Positions 17,440 to 25,128 of a DNA stretch of 64,000 bases are shown here, in pieces. Position 1 is the first letter of the stretch. Every line of letters begins with the position of its first letter. Location of the stretch: positions 56,218-120,217 of the forward strand of contig NZ_JADIJR010000010.1 in NCBI RefSeq assembly GCF_017355365.1. The letters run 5' to 3'. The translations under genes and the position numbers were made by a program. Source of the stretch: Microbacterium sp. SD291 (lineage in GTDB: Bacteria; Actinomycetota; Actinomycetes; Actinomycetales; Microbacteriaceae). The notes beneath the pieces were generated by a model. That model saw nothing but the letters and a program-made list of their open reading frames with translations, was not told the DNA's origin and searched no databases.

Positions 17440-18861
17440 ATGCTTCCTCTTCCTGTCCTGATCCTGATCGGACTGGCGGGCCTCGGCCTGCTTCTGCTGC
17501 TGATCATCCGATTCAAGATGCAGGCGTTCTTCGCCCTCATCCTGGTCTCGATCATCGTCGGCCTCGCCGCCGGCCTGCCGATGACGACCATCCCCGCCGA
17601 CGGCGACACCCCAGAGAAGCTCGGCGTCATCCAGGCGATCATCGCCGGCGTCGGCGGCACGCTCGGCTCCGTGGCCGTACTCGTGGCGCTGGGCTCCATG
17701 CTCGGCAAGATCATCGAGCTCTCCGGCGGCGCCGAGTCGCTCGCCGGCCGGTTCACCGGCTGGCTCGGCCCGAAGCGCGTCGGCATCGCGCTGGTCATCG
17801 CCGCCGGCATCCTGGCGATCCCGGTGTTCTTCGATGCCGGATTCATCATCCTGGTGCCGATCGTGTTCGCCTTCTCGAAGGTCGCCGGCCTCAGCCCGAT
17901 CAAGTTCGGCCTCCCGGTCGCCGGCATCATGCTCGCCGTCCACGTCGCGGTTCCGCCGCACCCCGGCATCGTCGGCGGCTCGACGATCCTCGGCGCCGAC
18001 ATCGGCTGGGTGACGATCTACTCGCTGCTGATCTCGATCCCGCTGGGCGTGCTGTCGTACATCGTCGCGAAGTGGATCAACCGTCGCGAGTTCGCGATGA
18101 TCGAGGCCACCAAGGAGATGTTCGAGAACTTCGGCAGGGACGAGGCCTCGGCCAACGCCGGGCTCCGCGCCGGCGAGAAGGCGCCGGGGGCAGGACTCGT
18201 GCTCTCGCTGATCCTGCTGCCGCTCGTGCTGATCATGCTCGGCACTGCCGTCGCGCCCGCCTTCGAGGCCGGTTCGTTCTGGCGCGGACTGCTCACGATG
18301 ATCGGTCAGCCGATCTTCGCGCTGATGGTCGCGATCGCCGCGGCGATGTACTTCCTCGGCGTCCGCCGCGGGTGGTCGGCCGCGAAGCTCGGCGAGGTCA
18401 TGGAGTCGGCGCTGCCGGCCGCCGCGGTGATCATCCTCGTCACCGGTGCCGGCGGCGCGTTCGGCCGTGTCCTCACCGAGACCGGAATCGGCGGCGCCGT
18501 CGCGAACGTGCTCGCCTCGAGCGGCATGCCCCTCCTGCTGGCGGCCTTCCTGATCTCGCTCATCATGCGCGCGGCGCAGGGATCGGCGACAGTGGCCATC
18601 GCGACGACCGCAGGTCTCCTGCTGCCGGCGGTCTCGGTGCTCGGGCTGGACGTCACGCACACCGCGCTGCTCGCCGTCGCGATCGGCTACGGCGGCCTCG
18701 GGCTCAGCCACGTGAACGACTCCGGGTTCTGGGTCGTCACGCGCTACCTCGGCCTCTCGGTCAAGGACGGTCTGCGCACGTGGACGCCGCTGACCACGAT
18801 CCTCGGCATCGCCGGCTTCCTGCTGACCTGGGTGCTGTACGCGGCCATCCCGATGAGCTGA
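17440..18861 (+). CDS. GntP-family gluconate/sugar-acid:proton symporter
   Basis: 473 residues and about 13 hydrophobic segments. Signatures: GSMLGKIIELSGGAESLA near 85-102, AGILAIPVFFDAGFIIL near 121-137, and HPGIVGG near 172; the C-terminal half has MRAAQGSATVAI near 380-391 and GLGLSHVNDSGFWVV near 415-430. Family members import gluconate and shorter aldonic acids; with its operon partners, threonate or erythronate is the likeliest cargo. A strong hairpin follows the gene. Confidence 0.92.
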   Translation: MLPLPVLILIGLAGLGLLLLLIIRFKMQAFFALILVSIIVGLAAGLPMTTIPADGDTPEKLGVIQAIIAGVGGTLGSVAVLVALGSMLGKIIELSGGAESLAGRFTGWLGPKRVGIALVIAAGILAIPVFFDAGFIILVPIVFAFSKVAGLSPIKFGLPVAGIMLAVHVAVPPHPGIVGGSTILGADIGWVTIYSLLISIPLGVLSYIVAKWINRREFAMIEATKEMFENFGRDEASANAGLRAGEKAPGAGLVLSLILLPLVLIMLGTAVAPAFEAGSFWRGLLTMIGQPIFALMVAIAAAMYFLGVRRGWSAAKLGEVMESALPAAAVIILVTGAGGAFGRVLTETGIGGAVANVLASSGMPLLLAAFLISLIMRAAQGSATVAIATTAGLLLPAVSVLGLDVTHTALLAVAIGYGGLGLSHVNDSGFWVVTRYLGLSVKDGLRTWTPLTTILGIAGFLLTWVLYAAIPMS

Positions 18862-18878
18862 TCCCGGCACCCGGCCGC

Positions 18879-18910
18879 ACGGCCGTCGCCTCCCCGGAGG
18901 CGGCGGCCGT
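18879..18910 (+). terminator. Hairpin after the sugar-acid operon
   Basis: A 15-base arm at 18879-18893 pairs with 18896-18910 (one G-U pair) around a short CC-centred loop, 18 bp after the GntP stop. The T tract is weak, as is common in GC-rich actinobacteria. Confidence 0.75.
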
Positions 18911-18967
18911 TCCGCTCCCTGGCGAGTGCGGTGCCCTCGCCCGGCCCGGCGGGGGTACGCTCGCGGC

Positions 18968-19369
18968 ATGAGCGGACTGATCCCGTACCTGCTGTTCCCC
19001 GGCAACGCGGCCGAGGCGCTGGCCTTCTACCGCGACGTGTTCGGCGGCGAGCTGCAGACGCTCGACTACGCGACGGCGGGGCGGCACGACGGTCCGGGCG
19101 ACGCGATCGCGCACGGCCAGATTGCGGGAGCAGTGGAGCTCGCGGGGGCGGATGCCGGCGCGGATGACGACGCCGTGCAGATGAGCGGGATGTTCCTGTC
19201 GCTGCTCGGCTCGGCGGACGCCACGACTCTGACCGCGTGGTTCGACCGGCTCGCCGAAGGCGGGCGGGTGATCGATCCGCTGCAGAGGCGCCCGTGGGGC
19301 GACTTCGACGGCACGCTGGCGGATCGCTACGGCATCCGCTGGCTCATCGGGTTCGAGGGCGAGCCGTGA
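18968..19369 (+). CDS. VOC (glyoxalase/PhnB-like) family protein
   Basis: 133 residues. The start YLLFPGNAAEALAFYRDVFGGEL is the beta-alpha-beta-beta-beta opening of PhnB/YjdN-like VOC proteins; a second half unit follows (MFLSLLGSADATTLTAWFDRLAEGG, then DRYGIRWLIGF). The family binds metals and small substrates but PhnB-like members are mostly uncharacterised. TACGCT at 18956-18961 is 6 nt before the ATG, indicating a leaderless promoter. It is convergent with the aminotransferase gene and isolated from its neighbours. Confidence 0.85.
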   Translation: MSGLIPYLLFPGNAAEALAFYRDVFGGELQTLDYATAGRHDGPGDAIAHGQIAGAVELAGADAGADDDAVQMSGMFLSLLGSADATTLTAWFDRLAEGGRVIDPLQRRPWGDFDGTLADRYGIRWLIGFEGEP

Positions 19370-19411
19370 CCCGACGGCGCGTGATCGCGCGGTGACGTCC
19401 CGCATGCACGA

Positions 19412-19469
19412 CGACGCCCCACCCGGCTGACGTCCGCCCGATGGGCATGGACGGTCGGGTGGGGCGTCG
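19412..19469. terminator. 14-bp inverted repeat between convergent genes
   Basis: CGACGCCCCACCCG (19412-19425) is repeated in reverse complement at 19456-19469. Location between the VOC gene and the aminotransferase gene suits a bidirectional terminator. The arms contain the CGCCCCAC box that also builds the arrays at 50658-50729 and 51861-51931. Confidence 0.65.
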
Positions 19470-19485
19470 GTGTTCGGGCTGAGGC

Positions 19486-20685
19486 TCAGGCGAACAGTCG
19501 CTGCAGTCGCTGCACGCCCTCGAGCAGCTGGTCGTCGCCCAGCGCGTACGACATGCGGATGTAGCCGGACGGGCCGAAGGCCTCACCGGGGACGACCGCG
19601 ACCTCGGCCTGGTCGAGGATGAGGTCGGCGAGCTCGAGCGAGGTGGTCGGGGTGACGCCGCCCCAGGTGCGCCCGAGCAGGCCCTGCACGTCGGGGTAGA
19701 CGTAGAACGCGCCGAGCGGGTTCGGCACGCGCATCCCGTCGATCTTCGAGAGCTCGGCGACGACCAGCTTGCGGCGGCGGTCGAACGCCTCGCGGAACTG
19801 CTCCGCCTCTGTCTGCGGGCCGTTGAGGGCGGCGATCGCAGCCTTCTGGGCGACGTTGTTCACGTTGCTCGACAGGTGCGACTGCAGGTTGCCCGCGATC
19901 TTGATGGCGTCGGCCGGTCCGACCATCCAGCCCACCCGCCAGCCGGTCATGGCATAGGTCTTCGCGACGCCGTTGACGAGGATCGTCTGGCCGGCGACCT
20001 CGGGCACCGCCTCGACGATCGACGTCGCCTTGACGCCCTCGTAGGTGAGGTTCTGGTAGATCTCGTCTGAGATGATCCAGATGCCGTGCTCGAGCGCCCA
20101 TCCGCCGATGGCTGCGGTCTCCTCGGCGGTGTAGACGGAGCCGGTCGGGTTCGACGGCGACACGAACACGAGCACGGTGGTGCGCTCGGTGCGGGCGGCC
20201 TCGAGCTGCTCGACCGTCACCTTGTAGTCCTGGTCGGCTCCGGCGAACACCTCGACGGGGGTGCCGTCGGCGAGACGGATCGCCTCGGGGTAGGTGGTCC
20301 AGTACGGAGCCGGCAGCAGCACCTCGTCACCCGGGTTCACCACCGCCTGGAAGGCCTGATAGACGGACTGCTTGCCGCCGTTGGTGACGATGACCTGACT
20401 GGGGGAGACCTCGAGACCGGAGTCGCGCAGCGTCTTGGCCGCGATCGCCTCGCGGAGGGCGGGCAGACCGGGGGCAGGCGTATATCGGTAGCTCGCCGGG
20501 TCCGCGAGAGCCGCGGCGGCGGCATCCACGATGAACTGCGGCGTCGCGAAGTCCGGCTCGCCCGCGGCATACGAGATGACGGGCTTGCCTTCGGCCTTGA
20601 GCGCCTTGGCCTTGGCATCGACCTTGAGGGTCGCCGATTCGGCGATGGCGGAGAGCTTACGGGAGAGAGGAGCGCGTTCGGTCAC
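19486..20685 (-). CDS. aspC: Aspartate-type class I aminotransferase
   Basis: 399 residues, class I fold. Substrate-side YAAGEPDF at 39-46; PLP-ring contacts SPSNPTG (176-182) and SDEIY (206-210); the Schiff-base lysine is Lys242 in [10 protein letters not shown]; distal Arg lies in GYIRMSYA near 378. This sub-group (I-gamma) includes aspartate and glutamate-prephenate aminotransferases. GTG start: its codon at 20683-20685 is 6 nt from TACGCT (minus strand, 20692-20697), a leaderless promoter, and is separated from alanine dehydrogenase by a long palindrome. Substrate beyond aspartate is not decidable. Confidence 0.93.
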   Translation of the reverse strand: MTERAPLSRKLSAIAESATLKVDAKAKALKAEGKPVISYAAGEPDFATPQFIVDAAAAALADPASYRYTPAPGLPALREAIAAKTLRDSGLEVSPSQVIVTNGGKQSVYQAFQAVVNPGDEVLLPAPYWTTYPEAIRLADGTPVEVFAGADQDYKVTVEQLEAARTERTTVLVFVSPSNPTGSVYTAEETAAIGGWALEHGIWIISDEIYQNLTYEGVKATSIVEAVPEVAGQTILVNGVAKTYAMTGWRVGWMVGPADAIKIAGNLQSHLSSNVNNVAQKAAIAALNGPQTEAEQFREAFDRRRKLVVAELSKIDGMRVPNPLGAFYVYPDVQGLLGRTWGGVTPTTSLELADLILDQAEVAVVPGEAFGPSGYIRMSYALGDDQLLEGVQRLQRLFA

Positions 20686-20707
20686 GGTAGAAGCGTACTC
20701 GTCCCCC

Positions 20708-20778
20708 CAGCCCGCGAGACTTCACATATGTCACGGAATCGGGCGATTCCGAGTACATATGTGAAGTCTCGCGGGCTG
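20708..20778. repeat. Long palindromic element with nested hairpin
   Basis: Arms of 24 bases at 20708-20731 and 20755-20778 are exact reverse complements; the 23-base centre holds a second palindrome CGGAATCG-GG-CGATTCCG. It fills the gap between the ald stop (20788) and the aspC promoter (20692-20697). It could terminate ald and insulate aspC, but the length and perfection exceed normal terminators here and suggest a dispersed palindromic repeat. Confidence 0.8.
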
Positions 20779-20787
20779 TGGGGCGGA

Positions 20788-21882
20788 TCAGGCCGGGACG
20801 AGGCCGTGCGCGCGCGCGACGGCATCCAGCACGATGCGGCCGTCCCGGACGTTCAGCCCGCCGGCCAGCGCGGCGTCGTCGGATGCGGCGCGATCCCAGC
20901 CCTTCCCGGCGATCGCCGACACGTACGGCAGCGTCGCGTTCGTCAGCGCGCGCGTCGCGGTCACAGGCACCGCGCCTGGCATGTTCGCGACGCAGTAGTA
21001 GATCGAGTCGTGCACCGCGAAGGTGGGCTCGTCGTGCGTGGTGGGGCGGGAGCCCTCGAAGCATCCGCCCTGGTCGATCGCGATGTCCACGAGCACCGAC
21101 CCGGGCTTCATCGAGGCGACCATCGCGTCGGTGACGAGCTTGGGCGCGGCGGCCCCGGGGATCAGCACAGAGCCGATCACCAGGTCGGCGGTCGCGAGCT
21201 CCTCGGCGATGTCGTAGCGGCTGGAGGCCCGGGTCTCCAGCGCCCCGCCGTAGCGGTGCTCGAGCTCGCGCAGACGCGGCAGCGAGATGTCGATGACGGT
21301 GACCTTCGAGCCGAGCCCCAGGGCGTTGGCGGCCGCGTGCTCGCCCGCGACGCCGCCGCCGATCACGACGGTCTTCGCCCGCGGCGTGCCGGCGATGCCG
21401 CCCAGCAGCATCCCGCGCCCTCCTGCCGAGCGCATGAGCGAGTACGAGCCCATCGTCACAGAGAGACGACCGGCGATCTCGCTCATCGGCACGAGCAGCG
21501 GCAGGCTGCGGTCGGGGAGCTGCACGGTCTCGTATGCGACCGCGGTGGTGCCTGACTCGACGAGCGCGGACGTGAGCGACCGGTCGGCGGCCAGATGCAG
21601 GTAGGTGAAGAGCGTGAGGTCCGGCCGGAGGAAGTCGTACTCCTGCGCGATCGGCTCCTTGACCTTGATCAGCAGCTCGGCAGAGCTCCAGGCCTCGGCC
21701 GCGGTGGCGACGATCTCCGCACCGGCGAGGCGGTAGGCCTCGTCGGAGATGCCCGAGCCTGCTCCGGCTCCGGACTGCACGAGCACGCGGTGGCCCTCGC
21801 CGACCAGCCGGTCGGCGCCGGCGGGCGTGAGAGCGACGCGGTTCTCGTTGTTCTTTACCTCTGTGGGCACACCGATCTTCAT
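20788..21882 (-). CDS. ald: Alanine dehydrogenase
   Basis: Reversible NAD-dependent deamination of L-alanine to pyruvate and ammonia. 364 residues against about 370 for the family. N-terminal KIGVPTEVKNNENRVALTP with the substrate Arg15 and Lys near 74 (IKVKEP); catalytic His in YLHLAADRSL near 95; nucleotide motif VVIGGGVAGEHAA near 171-183; Asp in VLVDIAIDQGGCFE near 268. ATG with AGGAGGATCA upstream. Divergent from an Lrp/AsnC regulator at 21992, the usual arrangement for AldR control. Confidence 0.96.
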   Translation of the reverse strand: MKIGVPTEVKNNENRVALTPAGADRLVGEGHRVLVQSGAGAGSGISDEAYRLAGAEIVATAAEAWSSAELLIKVKEPIAQEYDFLRPDLTLFTYLHLAADRSLTSALVESGTTAVAYETVQLPDRSLPLLVPMSEIAGRLSVTMGSYSLMRSAGGRGMLLGGIAGTPRAKTVVIGGGVAGEHAAANALGLGSKVTVIDISLPRLRELEHRYGGALETRASSRYDIAEELATADLVIGSVLIPGAAAPKLVTDAMVASMKPGSVLVDIAIDQGGCFEGSRPTTHDEPTFAVHDSIYYCVANMPGAVPVTATRALTNATLPYVSAIAGKGWDRAASDDAALAGGLNVRDGRIVLDAVARAHGLVPA

Positions 21883-21991
21883 TGATCCTCCTAGTCGTGC
21901 TGAGTACGCGGGCGGAGATCAGGATCGCAGAAACATCGGTTCGGGAACAGATTCGACGAAGAACATTCGTGATGGCGGAAAATCCTGAATA

Positions 21992-22510
21992 ATGATTCGT
22001 ATGGAAGTGCACTCCAACGGCCCTTTGCCGAACACCCTTCGGGCCCCCGCGCTCGACCCCATCGACGCGAAGATCGTGCGCCTGCTCAGCGCTGACGGCC
22101 GGATGACGAACGCCGAACTCGCCGGCCATCTCGGCGTCGCTCCGTCGACCGCGCATGCGCGCCTGCGCTCGCTGGTCGAGCGCGGGGTGATCACGGGATT
22201 CCACGCGAGCGTCGACGAGCGGATGCTGGGCGCCGGCCTTCAGGCGGTCATCGGGGTGACACTCCGGCCGAGCGGCCGAAGGGAGAGCATCGTCGAGTTC
22301 GCCGACCGCGTGCGCGTGCTGCCCCAGGTGATCCAGGTGTTCTTCCTCGGCGGCGACGACGACTTCCTGCTGCACATCGCGGTCGCGGACTCATCGGAGA
22401 TGCGCGAGTTCGTCCTGGAGCACCTCTCCGCGCAGGCGAGCGTCGCATCGACCCGCACCAGCATCGTGTTCGACTACCACCGCAACTCGGTCGCTGCGTC
22501 GTTCCGCTGA
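21992..22510 (+). CDS. aldR: Lrp/AsnC-family regulator, AldR-like
   Basis: 172 residues from this ATG; a second ATG at 22001 is equally likely. HTH at about 20-65 (LDPIDAKIVRLLSADGRMTNAELAGHLGV, then PSTAHARLRSLVERGVI); RAM ligand domain about 75-155 with QVFFLGGDDDFLLHIAV. Divergent from ald with a 109-bp AT-rich gap holding several GATTCG/ATTCGT half-sites (for example around 21950-21970 and 21993-21999), so it probably activates ald in response to alanine. Gene symbol from context. Confidence 0.85.
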   Translation: MIRMEVHSNGPLPNTLRAPALDPIDAKIVRLLSADGRMTNAELAGHLGVAPSTAHARLRSLVERGVITGFHASVDERMLGAGLQAVIGVTLRPSGRRESIVEFADRVRVLPQVIQVFFLGGDDDFLLHIAVADSSEMREFVLEHLSAQASVASTRTSIVFDYHRNSVAASFR

Positions 22511-22535
22511 CACGGCGCCGGGCGGACCGGCGGGG

Positions 22536-22961
22536 TCATTCCACGTCGCACGCGCAGTAGTCGGCGAGGCGCCGGACCGGATGCTCGGGGTCGGTGACGT
22601 CGACCATCGCGTCAGCCACCGTGTACGGCGGCTCCTCTCCGGCGAGCTGCCAGAGCGTGAAGTGCCACATTCCCCTGGCCCGATCGCCGAGCAGCGTGGC
22701 GGGTCCCGACACCAGCAGCACCCGCTCGCGCTTCGGGTCCTCGCGGAACGGCCCGACGACGTCGGAGCGCAGCGCGTGCTCGCCTGCGTCGCTCGCCGCG
22801 AACCGCTCGACCGTCTGCCCTGCGGCCAGGAGCGCCGCCTCCAGGTGGTCGGCCGCGACGCCCGAGCGCCCGGCATCCGCGCCGGCGACAGCCAGGATCC
22901 TGCCGCCGCGCGGATAGAGGTGCAGGAACTCGCCGGCGATGCCGGCCCAGACGTCGCTCAT
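22536..22961 (-). CDS. Degenerate uridine-kinase-like P-loop protein
   Basis: 141 residues, not assigned to a known function. ILAVAGADAGRSGVA at 22-36 looks like a Walker A loop with the GKT/S lysine replaced (Arg-Ser), followed by a helix; the end ADAMVDVTDPEHPVRRLADYCA resembles the C-terminus of actinobacterial uridine-kinase-like proteins. The canonical catalytic lysine appears missing, so activity is doubtful. A TAACCT box (minus strand 22968-22973) lies 6 nt before the ATG and shares bases with the stop codon of the upstream membrane-protein gene. Convergent with the Lrp gene. Confidence 0.6.
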   Translation of the reverse strand: MSDVWAGIAGEFLHLYPRGGRILAVAGADAGRSGVAADHLEAALLAAGQTVERFAASDAGEHALRSDVVGPFREDPKRERVLLVSGPATLLGDRARGMWHFTLWQLAGEEPPYTVADAMVDVTDPEHPVRRLADYCACDVE

Positions 22962-22970
22962 GAGATCAGG

Positions 22971-23357
22971 TTACGACGCGGGGAAGAGTGCCGGCTCGCC
23001 CATGACAGGGGGCATCATCACGCAGAGGATCACGAGGCCGAGCGCGACGAGGCCGAGCACCCACGGCAGCGCGGGCAGCTCGCCGCGACGGGGGAGTCCG
23101 AGCAGGAGCGCCAGGGAGACCAGGGGCGGGATGCCCCAGCTCTGCCAGGTCTTCTCGTACAGCCGCAGCAGCGCCGCCTGCGGCTCCAGCCCGTCGGAGC
23201 TGATGTGCGGCTCCAGGATCAGGACCGCCAGCACGAGCAGGCAGAGCGCGATCATCGCCGCGCTCATCGCGATCGAGAGACCGCGGCGCAGCCGCATCCC
23301 GTTCGGGGAGGGCAGCCGCATCCCGTTCGGGGAGTGCGGAGGGTGAGGAGTCGGCAT
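22971..23357 (-). CDS. Small membrane protein, four predicted helices, unknown function
   Basis: 128 residues from the ATG at 23357. After a proline/asparagine N-terminus there are hydrophobic stretches at about 33-51, 72-88 and 98-118. Residues 10-22 contain a doubled SPNGMRLP-like unit caused by a 24-bp tandem duplication (23291-23334). A start at the second MRL, with a shorter cytoplasmic tail, is possible. It ends 9 bp before the kinase-like gene. No family recognised; the neighbour relation to aceA may be incidental because a terminator separates them. Confidence 0.55.
   Translation of the reverse strand: MPTPHPPHSPNGMRLPSPNGMRLRRGLSIAMSAAMIALCLLVLAVLILEPHISSDGLEPQAALLRLYEKTWQSWGIPPLVSLALLLGLPRRGELPALPWVLGLVALGLVILCVMMPPVMGEPALFPAS
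23291..23334. repeat. 24-bp tandem duplication in coding sequence
   Basis: The 20-mer GCCGCATCCCGTTCGGGGAG occurs at 23291-23310 and exactly again at 23315-23334, a 24-bp period, duplicating eight codons (PNGMRLPS-type) at the N-terminus of the membrane protein. Confidence 0.9.
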
Positions 23358-23435
23358 GCCCGCGAGCGTAGCCGCGAAGGCGCGGGCGGCGCGGGAGTTC
23401 TCCACAGCCCGGAGCGACCGCCGATCAGGCACGAC

Positions 23436-23470
23436 GATGCCCCCTCACCGGATCGCGGCGAGGGGGCATC
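23436..23470 (-). terminator. Terminator after aceA
   Basis: GATGCCCCCTC (23436-23446) pairs with 23460-23470, an 11-bp stem 35 bp beyond the aceA stop on the minus strand. Confidence 0.75.
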
Positions 23471-23504
23471 CGCCCGAGCTCCGACGTGTGCCGCCGGAAC
23501 CGGG

Positions 23505-25100
23505 TCAGCTGAACTGGTTCATCGTGTTGTGCTGACCTCCGGCCTTGAGTGCGGCATCGCCGGCGAAGTACTCCTTGTGGTTGTCGCCGAGGTCGGAGCC
23601 TGCCATGTTCTGGTGCTTGACCGTGGCGATCCCGCCGCGGATCTCGCGGCGCTGGACGCCCCTGACGTAGGCCAGCATGCCCTCGTCGCCGAAGTAGCCC
23701 TTGGCCAGATCATCCGTCGACAGCGCCGCCGTGTGGTAGGTCGGGAGGGTGATGAGGTGGTGGAAGATCCCGGCGCGGGCGGCACCGTCGCGCTGGAACG
23801 TGCGGATCTTCTCGTCGGCCAGCCGCGCCAGCTCCGTGTCGTCGTAGTCGACGCTCATGAGGGCGTTGCGGTCGTACGCCGAGACGTCCTCGCCCTGCTC
23901 CGCGAGCAGGTCGTACGCCTGCTGCCGGAAGCTCAGCGTCCAGTTGAACGACGGGCTGTTGTTGTAGACGAGCTTCGCGTTCGGGATCTCCTCGCGGATC
24001 GCGTCGACCATGCCGGCGATCTGCTCCACGTGAGGCTTCTCCGTCTCGATCCAGAGCAGGTCCGCGCCGTTGCGCAGTGAGGTGATGCAGTCGAGCACGA
24101 CGCGCTCCTCGCCGGTGCCGGGGCGGAACTGGTACAGGTTGCTGGCCAGGCGCTTCGGGCGCAGCAGTCTGCCGTCGCGCTTGATCACCACGTCGCCGTT
24201 GCCGAGCTCCGCCTCCGAGATCTCCTCGACGTCGAGGAAGGAGTTGTAGCGATCGCCGAGGTCGCCTGGCTCGTTCGTGACGGCGAGCTTCTGCGTGAGT
24301 CCTGCGCCGAGCGAGTCGGTGCGGGCCACGATGATGCCGTTGTCGATACCCAGCTCGAGGAACGCGTAGCGGACCGCGTTGATCTTCGCGACGAAGTCCT
24401 CGTGCGGCACGGTGACCTTGCCGTCCTGGTGGCCGCACTGCTTCTCGTCCGAGACCTGATTCTCGATCTGGATGGCGCAGGCGCCGGCCTCGATCATCTT
24501 CTTGGCGAGCAGGTACGTCGCCTCGGGGTTGCCGAATCCGGCGTCGATGTCGGCGATGATCGGGACGACATGGGTCTCGAAGCTGTCGATCTGCGACTGG
24601 ATGAACTCGACCGCGGTCTCGTCGCCGCCGGCGCGTGCCGCGTCCAGCTGGGTGAAGAGCAGATCGAGCTCGCGGGCGTCGGCCTGGCGGAGGAACGTGT
24701 ACAGCTCCTCGATCAGCGCCGGCACCGCGGTCTTCTCGTGCATCGACTGGTCGGGGAGCGGACCGAACTCGGACCGCAGAGCAGCGACCATCCAGCCGGA
24801 GAGGTAGAGGTAGCGCTTGTTCGTCGTCTTCAGGTGCTTCTTGATCGAGATGAGCTTCTGCTGCCCGATGAAGCCGTGCCAGACGCCGAGCGACTGGGTG
24901 TAGAGCGACGAATCCGCGTCGTACTCGTCCATGTCGCGACGCATGATGTCGGCCGTGTACTGCGCGATCTCGAGTCCGGTGCGGAACCGGTTCTGCGCCC
25001 GCATCCGGGCGGCTGACTCGGGGTCGATGGCGTGCCAGCTGGAGCCGTTCGCATCCTTCAGCGACTGGATCGCGTCGATGTCTTTCTGGTACTGGGTCAT
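23505..25100 (-). CDS. aceA: Isocitrate lyase, long form
   Basis: Splits isocitrate to succinate and glyoxylate, first step of the glyoxylate shunt. 531 residues, the long bacterial/fungal-like type rather than the 430-residue enzyme of E. coli. Mg-binding DIDAGFGNPEA near 184-194; the active-site loop is DEKQCGHQ with Cys222, a variant of the KKCGH signature found in this sub-family; NNSPSFNW near 395 and the C-terminal HQNMAGSDLGDNH follow. Lies 28 bp after malate synthase in the same direction, so aceB-aceA form one operon under the divergent RamB-like regulator. Confidence 0.96.
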   Translation of the reverse strand: MTQYQKDIDAIQSLKDANGSSWHAIDPESAARMRAQNRFRTGLEIAQYTADIMRRDMDEYDADSSLYTQSLGVWHGFIGQQKLISIKKHLKTTNKRYLYLSGWMVAALRSEFGPLPDQSMHEKTAVPALIEELYTFLRQADARELDLLFTQLDAARAGGDETAVEFIQSQIDSFETHVVPIIADIDAGFGNPEATYLLAKKMIEAGACAIQIENQVSDEKQCGHQDGKVTVPHEDFVAKINAVRYAFLELGIDNGIIVARTDSLGAGLTQKLAVTNEPGDLGDRYNSFLDVEEISEAELGNGDVVIKRDGRLLRPKRLASNLYQFRPGTGEERVVLDCITSLRNGADLLWIETEKPHVEQIAGMVDAIREEIPNAKLVYNNSPSFNWTLSFRQQAYDLLAEQGEDVSAYDRNALMSVDYDDTELARLADEKIRTFQRDGAARAGIFHHLITLPTYHTAALSTDDLAKGYFGDEGMLAYVRGVQRREIRGGIATVKHQNMAGSDLGDNHKEYFAGDAALKAGGQHNTMNQFS

Positions 25101-25128
25101 GTCAGGTCCTTCGTGGGTGGGGGAGCGG

